Below, in pieces: positions 58,210 through 64,000 of a stretch of 64,000 nt of DNA. The notes under the pieces are model-generated. The model was not told the DNA's origin, ran no database searches, and saw nothing but the letters and a program-made list of their open reading frames with translations. The stretch is from Nymphalis io. Taxonomy: Eukaryota > Arthropoda > Insecta > Lepidoptera > Nymphalidae. Made by a program: the position numbers and the translations under genes. Each line of letters begins with the position of its first letter. The stretch's first letter is position 1. The stretch spans positions 62,001-126,000 of the forward strand of contig NC_065893.1 in NCBI RefSeq assembly GCF_905147045.1, read 5' to 3'.

Positions 58210-58245
58210 ATAAGGGTTAAGTAATTAGTAAAAAGATATTGTTGT
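57127..58245. other. Non-coding AT-rich stretch upstream of the P450
   Basis: No second gene is seen. An (AT)n run lies at 58171-58206. Regulatory sites for the P450 may lie here but none can be named. Confidence 0.45.
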
Positions 58246-58336
58246 GATATCAAGTATTGCTGTTTTGCGGTAGAATATCTGATGAGTGGGTGGTACCTAC
58301 CCAGACGAGCTTGCACAAAGCCCTACCACCAGTAAA
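58246..58336 (-). repeat. SINE-A 5' fragment
   Basis: Reads ATATCAAGTATTGCTGTTTT, GTGGGTGGTACCTACCCAGA and CAAAGCCCTACCACCAGTAA. Only the first third of the family is present, although loss of the 5' end rather than the 3' end is usual. It begins at the same GTGATATC point where several copies vary. Confidence 0.75.
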
Positions 58337-61279
58337 TCCTTTCTAAGTCATGCTATTTGTTCCTATACTAATGATATTCAAATATTTTAATTTATATTAT
58401 TAAATAAGAATACTAAAAAGGCAAATAGCGTGAAGTTAGTATTTGTTGATTTCATGCAGAATATTTTAATTTCATTGTATTTAATTACACTGCTAAACAA
58501 CCTCGTATTTCGTTTGTGTGTCTAGTTGTATATCGTCTCTTAATGCGATTACTATGTCAATTTTGGACCAATGATCGATTTACTAAAATTATAAGTTTAA
58601 TGTCTTATTACTTTTTTCATTAGTTACCTTTTGTACCATAATTCGAAGAGTATACATTGTATCATATCAGTTCCAAATAGAGCTACAATGTTGGCCATAA
58701 CTTAGAATAAAAAAACGCATGTTTAAGATGTTTAATTAATGAAAAAACTAAGACAAATATTACAACAAGTGTACGGCTTTCGACAGCATGAGCTGAAGCT
58801 TTTACCTTTAATATAACTAGGATAAATGACTCCCATACAACTGAACCGAATAAGAAAGACCTTTATACAATTCTGAACGCGTCTGATTTGGCAACCCGCC
58901 CGTGACCCAGTTAGCGAGTCGTGCAAGACGAATGTTTGCTGCATGTCTTCTGAATTACACCCTGTATGCAGCACTTTTATCCCTTTGTAGTTGCGATAAA
59001 TATGTTAGCCTCGTAAGTAGATCGACGACATTAAAATCAAGGAGGTTAGGTAACGTCATGGAAAATAATCATGAATGGTCCTACCGGCTTAGTATTGTTA
59101 CTTAGTATAATACACATGTATGTACTTTTACCTGCTCTTTATAGGTCAATGTGCTCCCAGTATCGCGTTTAAAATGTTGTTCCGATTTAACAAAGAAATA
59201 TGCTTACCAGAGCGTCCGTGGTTGCCAGAGTTCTGATCGTTTTGTAAGCTTTGTATGTCAAATGTGCAACCATTTCACAGCATGGTGTCGACTAATAATA
59301 TACTGCAAGTAAAAAAAAAGGTTAAGCATTTCAATAGGTTTTCGGTTTTCCTGTCGAAAAATTCTTATCAACCCGCAGTTTGAAATTTGCATTGCGTAAG
59401 CACGGAGGGAGGTAGGTTGGAGTGTAAACTCCTATGTCTCGCAAGGTAAACAAAATCCTAAAGCCGTTGCTCTTGCATCGAAACACTTTCCCGATGTGTT
59501 AATTTTCTCCGTTGCACTATTAGTCACACTTGTGCGTTGCCAAAATTCTCCTGAGCGAACATCATCAATAATGTAAGCGCTCAAATCGAACCTGTAAATT
59601 TTTATTCAACTTGTTAATATTAACATTCTTATAAGAGAAAACTAGAAGAAGGTGGCGGGACTCGACTGGATGCGAAAATAATGCTCCTGGCATTAGCGCA
59701 CTTTGGGAGAGACCGATGTCAAAGGATTGTGATTGGCTGATGATTTATATTATTGAATTTATTGAAGAGAAAACCTATCATTTTATTATAATATAGAAAT
59801 TTGGAAATAGAAAGTGATCGGAAAATGCAAATTCATAAGTTTTCCTCAAATTTTCAATAATGGATATCGTATGTGTTTCTTCCAAAAATAGTTTCAAGAT
59901 TAAAGAAACTGAAAAATACTAATACATACTTAAGTTTTCAAACGCTGTTTGAGTTTTGATTTAAGGGCAATTATCTGGTTAATTTTTTTTGTCACCTTGA
60001 GTCTCATGTACTGTAATATATAAAAAAAATTGCAAAACCGGCTCGACGCGACGTTCAGTCACTCGGACCCCTGCTGCGCCGCGGAATCACTTGTTACTTA
60101 ACAATTATAGCGCTCGTAGCATTGTATTCCGTTGTGAATACAGCGTGTTCCAACAATGGGCTCGCTCACTCATACTTAAAATAAAAAATGTTTTGTTGTA
60201 CTACATATGAATTTCTTTTTGTGTCAGACCCATTATAGTATGTTTTGTACACCTGAGTTTTTAAGCCTTGGTACACATTCAACAACAAAATGTCCTAGTG
60301 AATGCGGTCTATATAAAAAGATATATACATTACCAAGGTCAAAGAGATTATTAAATTATAATCAATCAATAAAGTACATAATCGTAAAATAAATTTTTAT
60401 ATAAAAATAAAGTTTGTTACTAAAATAAGAAAAGGCTAAAGAAAAGAAGACGACAGCATAAAGGTTTTCTTAGTACTCTATAAGATCTCTATGTTTGTAA
60501 TGGAAAGGAATATTAATAATTTAGCTTTTATTTTATTTTTGTTTTCTCTTGGGCTGCATTGTCGATTTTTTATATTTATAGGCTAGGCTACAAACTTATT
60601 CTAGTTATGGAGTAGCGAGTCCTCGTGCTTCTAACACTGTTAATTAACATTAATATAACTTCACTTTTTTGATCAACTTCCCCGAAACACTAAACACTAA
60701 TTTTTTTAATAATAATACACTAATATTTAAAGCAGTGTTCATAAAATTACTCTCGAAATATAAATTTGAACTTGAACAAACAGTTATAAGGTAAACGAAA
60801 TAAAAAATATTTCTTTATAATTGTTAGACGCTATACTACACTAATCAAACTAACGCAGACAATTTCTATTTTTTTTATATTTCTTCGTAAGCATTTTAAA
60901 AGATAAGAATCATCGTTCTTAGAAAAAAAAGTTATATTATCAGAATCTAATCTCTTCTTTGTTAGAAACATCCCAAGCAAGCTCTTTGAGCTATTAGGAC
61001 ACACGCCCTCAAGGGACCACGGTGATGTTATCACTGGATCAAACAAAGATTCCATTTAATAATCAGATTACGGAGCAGGGTCTTAGTTGATTAGCTGCGC
61101 TTTACACACACATACAGGCATTTTCATGTATTCCTAAAAATAATAACTTCGGTTAAATTTCTAAATTTAATTTCAACTAAAAAACCAGACAAAAATATAA
61201 CCTTTAATAAACGTATATAAAAGGAGACGTCTTTTTGTGATGTCTAACTACAAAAAGAATACTAAACCAATATACATAA
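58337..61279. other. Non-coding stretch
   Basis: No supported gene. A CpG-rich patch at 60040-60170 (GACGCGACGTTCAGTCAC, containing the insect initiator-like TTCAGT) could be a promoter or untranslated exon, but there is no open frame after it. The patch at 58860-59230 has only undistinguished open frames. Confidence 0.4.
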
Positions 61280-61480
61280 TACTAGAAGATGCAGCGCGTT
61301 TCGGAAAAGGTTTTAGTATATAATCTTCTAGTATATAAAAATCTCGTGTCACGGTGCTTGTGGTCGAACTCCTCTGAAAAGGCTACACCGATTTTTATGA
61401 AATTTGTTATGTATATTTGGGAGGCATGAGAATCGGTCAAAAAGTATATTTCATACCTCTAGGTGTGTTCCTATCCAGAT
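61280..61480. repeat. Unclassified interspersed repeat, possibly Helitron-related
   Basis: Arms ACTAGAAGAT and ATCTTCTAGT bracket 61280-61331. A stretch follows with TATAAAAATCTCGTGTCACG, GTCGAACTCCTCTGAAAAGG and ACACCGATTTTTATGAAATT, of a type that recurs in lepidopteran genomes next to Helitron ends. TAGCTAGT at about 61783-61790 could be a distant 3' end. Family assignment is uncertain. Confidence 0.4.
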
Positions 61481-62449
61481 TTTTTTTATTTTGTATTTTA
61501 TTTAGATTTAGCGTCAGAAATTACATATAACCCCAAATTTTCACTCTCCTCACCCATCGTCCCATTTTGTAATCACGATTTTATTATTTGTATGAACAAT
61601 ATCAAAATAATTACTTATAGTGAACCTCATCTCCTCATCGAATTTTCATCCACGTCATTCACGAGAAGCGTCGCGTCATTTTGACTTTTGAATTTTTGAA
61701 TTTTGAATATTTACAAATGAGTCTTCTCGATGTGGACATTACATGCTTATATGAGGGCTTAAAAGCAAAAAAAAAATACATTAGCTAGTAATTACAGCGT
61801 AACATTAGAACAAACATAAGAAAACTTATAAAAATTATAACCTATAAAATAAAAATAAATAACTAAAAAGCAAAACAAAACTAAATAATATAAAAATAGA
61901 ACTAAAAACTAACCCATTTGTGTAGACTTTTTAAGGTTTTAATTTTAGGTTGGTAAAATACAAAAGATCAAATAAATTATCGGTATACCGCTTTTTTTCA
62001 GTAAATACAACTACTTGGTCTATTTGTGTGTATGTTTGTTACAGTGAAAAATGCCAGCAAGACGTTCTCGCGCAAGAAGAAAAATTATGATGATGGCCAC
62101 CGATGCGACAGCGAAATAGCCAAGTGCAAAGATTATGTTCCATTCGTATGTTTATCCCATTGTTAGGAATGTCTTCCGACGGGGCTTGGCCTGGTGGCTC
62201 TGCTTGATCACGTGATGATCATCGTGGTGGAGACTGGCCCGGCCGAGCTCATCAGCCGGCGAGGCTGGCTTTAGACACTTCTGTTTGAACTTTCGGTAGT
62301 GGCGGATATCTCATAAATAATATTCAGTTGCTCAGTCTTGATTCCTTTGTTCTATTTGTGTGTGTAAATTGTCCTCTCCGTTTACTTTATTGTCGTATAT
62401 ATTGATTTACCTCTTTTTAGAAACTTATTTCTATCTTGATTTCTAATAC
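61481..62449. other. Non-coding stretch with a GC-rich insert
   Basis: 62166-62310 is sharply GC-rich against AT-rich flanks (GGGGCTTGGCCTGGTGGCTC, CCCGGCCGAGCTCATCAGCC). It contains ATCACGTGAT, an E-box palindrome. It looks like a fragment of a transposon or gene but no domain is recognised in any frame. The remainder is featureless. Confidence 0.4.
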
Positions 62450-62592
62450 GATATTCTACCGTCAAACAGCAATATTTAATATTGTTGTGTTCCGACTTAA
62501 AGGGCGATGGAGTCAGTGTAACTATAGGCACAATGGACAATTTAGTTCCCAAGGATATATGGGTGGGGGTGACCATTTACCAAAATTATAAG
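62450..62592 (+). repeat. SINE-A copy, diverged internal part
   Basis: GATATTCTACCGTCAAACAG, TTGTTGTGTTCCGACTTAAA, AGTTCCCAAGG and GTGACCATTTACC are in family order with deletions. Confidence 0.65.
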
Positions 62593-62835
62593 GAAAACAA
62601 ATAACTTTAAACTTAGACTATTGACGCGATAAACGTAAATTTCATGTATTACATGCTTATGTTAAAATTAAGTAAATAAAAAAACAAACAAAGTAAATTT
62701 TTATGATTATATAAAAATTTATGTATAATTCTGAAATATTACAACATTTATAACCTTGATTTCTTTTTTATATTCATAAAACATGTCGAAATTCTGTATG
62801 TAACACATATAATTTATAACCATACTAAAGTAACA

Positions 62836-63006
62836 AGCAGTAAATGTGCCACTGCTGTACAAAGGCATCTTCTCCTCCCGTGAGAATGTTTGGAACTTAT
62901 TCCGCTATCCTGGTCAAATATGGATTGGTGAATAAACAATATGTGGCCGAGATCCAACACATCCAAGTTTCCTCAGAATGATTTCCTTCTGCCAAGCACT
63001 ACATAA
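62836..63006 (-). repeat. SINE-B remnant interrupted by LINE copy 3
   Basis: Minus-strand SINE-B 3' part (ATGTGCCACTGCTG, GAATGTTTGGAACTTATTCC) running to TTCCTTCTGCCAAGCACTA just before the LINE's poly-A end. Matching SINE-B head sequence (GGGTGCTTGCCCGG, then CTGGGCAACTCGG) resumes at 63703-63800 beyond the LINE. Confidence 0.65.
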
Positions 63007-63702
63007 TTTTTTTTTTATGTGCGCCGGGATGGCAAATGACTCTACTCCACCTGATGGTAAGTGGTAGTAGAGTCCAAACGCGACGACGGCTAGTACAGTC
63101 GGGAAGAATGTTCTGTACTAGCCGTCCCCGCCTTGCCGGCCCGCAAGATACCTCTTCACGCCTCGTTTGAAGGAACCCGGGTTGTAAGAGGAGGGGAACA
63201 CGTGAGCTGGTAAGGAATTCCATTTTTTGGTAGTGCGACAAAGAAAAGAGTTGCGGTGACATCGATAACCAGCTCGCGTGGACTTAAGAAGGAAGGGGGA
63301 AGAAGGAATTAGAGAGAATAATTCCTCAGAGCACTCGCCGTGATACAGTCGATAGAAAGCGCTCAGTGCTGCTATCTCGCGACGCAATTGTAAAGGTTCA
63401 AGGGTGTTTGTGACCTTTACGTCGCCAATAATGCGAACTGCACGTCGCTGCAACCGGTCCAAGGCCTCCAGTAGGTACTTAGCGGAGCCATCCCAAAGGT
63501 GCGAGCAATATTCAACGCAAGACCGTACCTGTGTTTTGTATAACAGGCACAGTTGTTGTGGCGTGAAAAAACGCCGCACCTTGTTCAGAACTCCGAGTTT
63601 CCGTGAAGCTGTTTTTATAATAGCCTCGATGTAATCCCTTGGACTAAGATCGCAGCGAACGTCCATCCCCAGCATGGCGATTTTGCTTTGTATCATCAGC
63701 GG
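63007..63702 (-). mobile_element. Jockey/CR1-group LINE, copy 3, strongly 5'-truncated
   Basis: T run at 63007-63016 followed by GCGCCGGGATGGCAAATGAC and the same 3' end as copies 1 and 2. It is truncated on the 5' side at about 63702, inside the C-terminal third of the RT protein. A deletion of about 40 bases near 63255 relative to copies 1 and 2 removes part of the C-terminal coding region. Confidence 0.88.
63118..63702 (-). pseudogene. LINE reverse transcriptase C-terminus, copy 3
   Basis: Open on the minus strand from the SINE-B flank through to the element's natural stop at 63118 (ends AGRQGGDG). It covers only the region after the RT active site: LGMDVRCDLSPRD, RRFFTPQQLCLLYKTQVRSC and YCSHLWDGSAKYLLEALD. 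The in-frame deletion near 63255 removes about 14 residues. No catalytic motif remains. Confidence 0.85.
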
Positions 63703-64000
63703 TGAAAATTTCTGAAGCACGAGAAAGCTCGCGGGTGCTTGCCCGGATCGGATCCTCAATCCTCGGTTAACAGTCAAGAGTTCTAGCTTCTGGGCAACTC
63801 GGTTTACGATCATACCATTTCATTATATGGTCAATCGTTTATTTGTACGTGTCCTAGTCAAGAGCTGGACTGAGCATTATAAAGATAGAGCATACATACA
63901 ATGGGTATATAAAGTACGGTTTATATAAAATATTGTGACTATCTTTTTGATTTAATACCACGCGAGATTAAGACTTTATATTGTGTACCAAACAAAAAAA
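63703..64000. other. SINE-B head remnant, then featureless DNA to the window end
   Basis: 63703-63800 carries a degraded minus-strand SINE-B head (TGAAAATTTCTGAAGCACGA, GGTGCTTGCCCGGATC, GGGCAACTCGG). From 63815 on nothing is recognised. Confidence 0.5.

Noticed and set aside
1..64000. CRISPR array, bacterial operons or rRNA
   Set aside because: No regularly spaced short direct repeats, ribosome binding sites or rRNA-like sequence were found; the DNA is clearly eukaryotic.

Overview
This is AT-rich eukaryotic DNA, almost certainly from a lepidopteran (butterfly or moth). The evidence is an intron-split CYP4-clan cytochrome P450 with GT-AG introns, several tRNA-derived SINE families of lepidopteran type, an RTE-type endonuclease/reverse transcriptase, a DD34D mariner and Jockey/CR1-group LINEs. 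Nothing bacterial (operons, ribosome binding sites, CRISPR) is present.

Layout. 1-2540: 5' part of an RTE-clade retrotransposon on the minus strand, open for 611 codons to the window edge. 2541-22848: non-coding, AT-rich DNA carrying scattered SINEs and LINE-tail fragments. 22849-32884: a nested transposon. A mariner of about 1.2 kb (minus strand) is split by a Ty3/gypsy LTR retrotransposon (22938-28324, plus strand, TAAG target duplication) and by a Jockey/CR1-group LINE (29100-32523, minus strand, GGGG target duplication). The mariner has 32-bp inverted repeats at both outer ends and TA duplications outside them. 32887-47069: non-coding DNA with more SINEs. 47070-50042: a second, 5'-truncated and broken copy of the same LINE. 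52158-57126: the one host gene that can be fully supported, a P450 on the minus strand with ten exons summing to 504 codons plus stop, a TATA box upstream and AATAAA downstream. 57127-64000: non-coding DNA, a third LINE copy (63007-63702) lying among SINE remnants, and unclassified repeats.

How the parts relate. For this answer the repeats are named SINE-A (ends in an A-rich tail after an ACTTACCATCAGGTGG-like motif), SINE-B (head CCGAGATGG), SINE-C (head with GGTCTAGTGGCTAGAT) and SINE-D (head GAGCCGGTTGGCGTGG). SINE-A, the LINE and a third repeat at 17752 share nearly the same 3' tail module, which suggests SINE-A borrows that LINE's machinery. The gypsy element has the tRNA-Trp primer site and CHCC Gag finger of the CsRn1/Kabuki group. 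Its LTRs are about 1% diverged, yet pol has a frameshift and an integrase catalytic Asp-to-Glu change.

All coordinates of repeat edges are by eye and may be off by several bases. Exon junctions of the P450 are consistent in phase throughout and are more secure.
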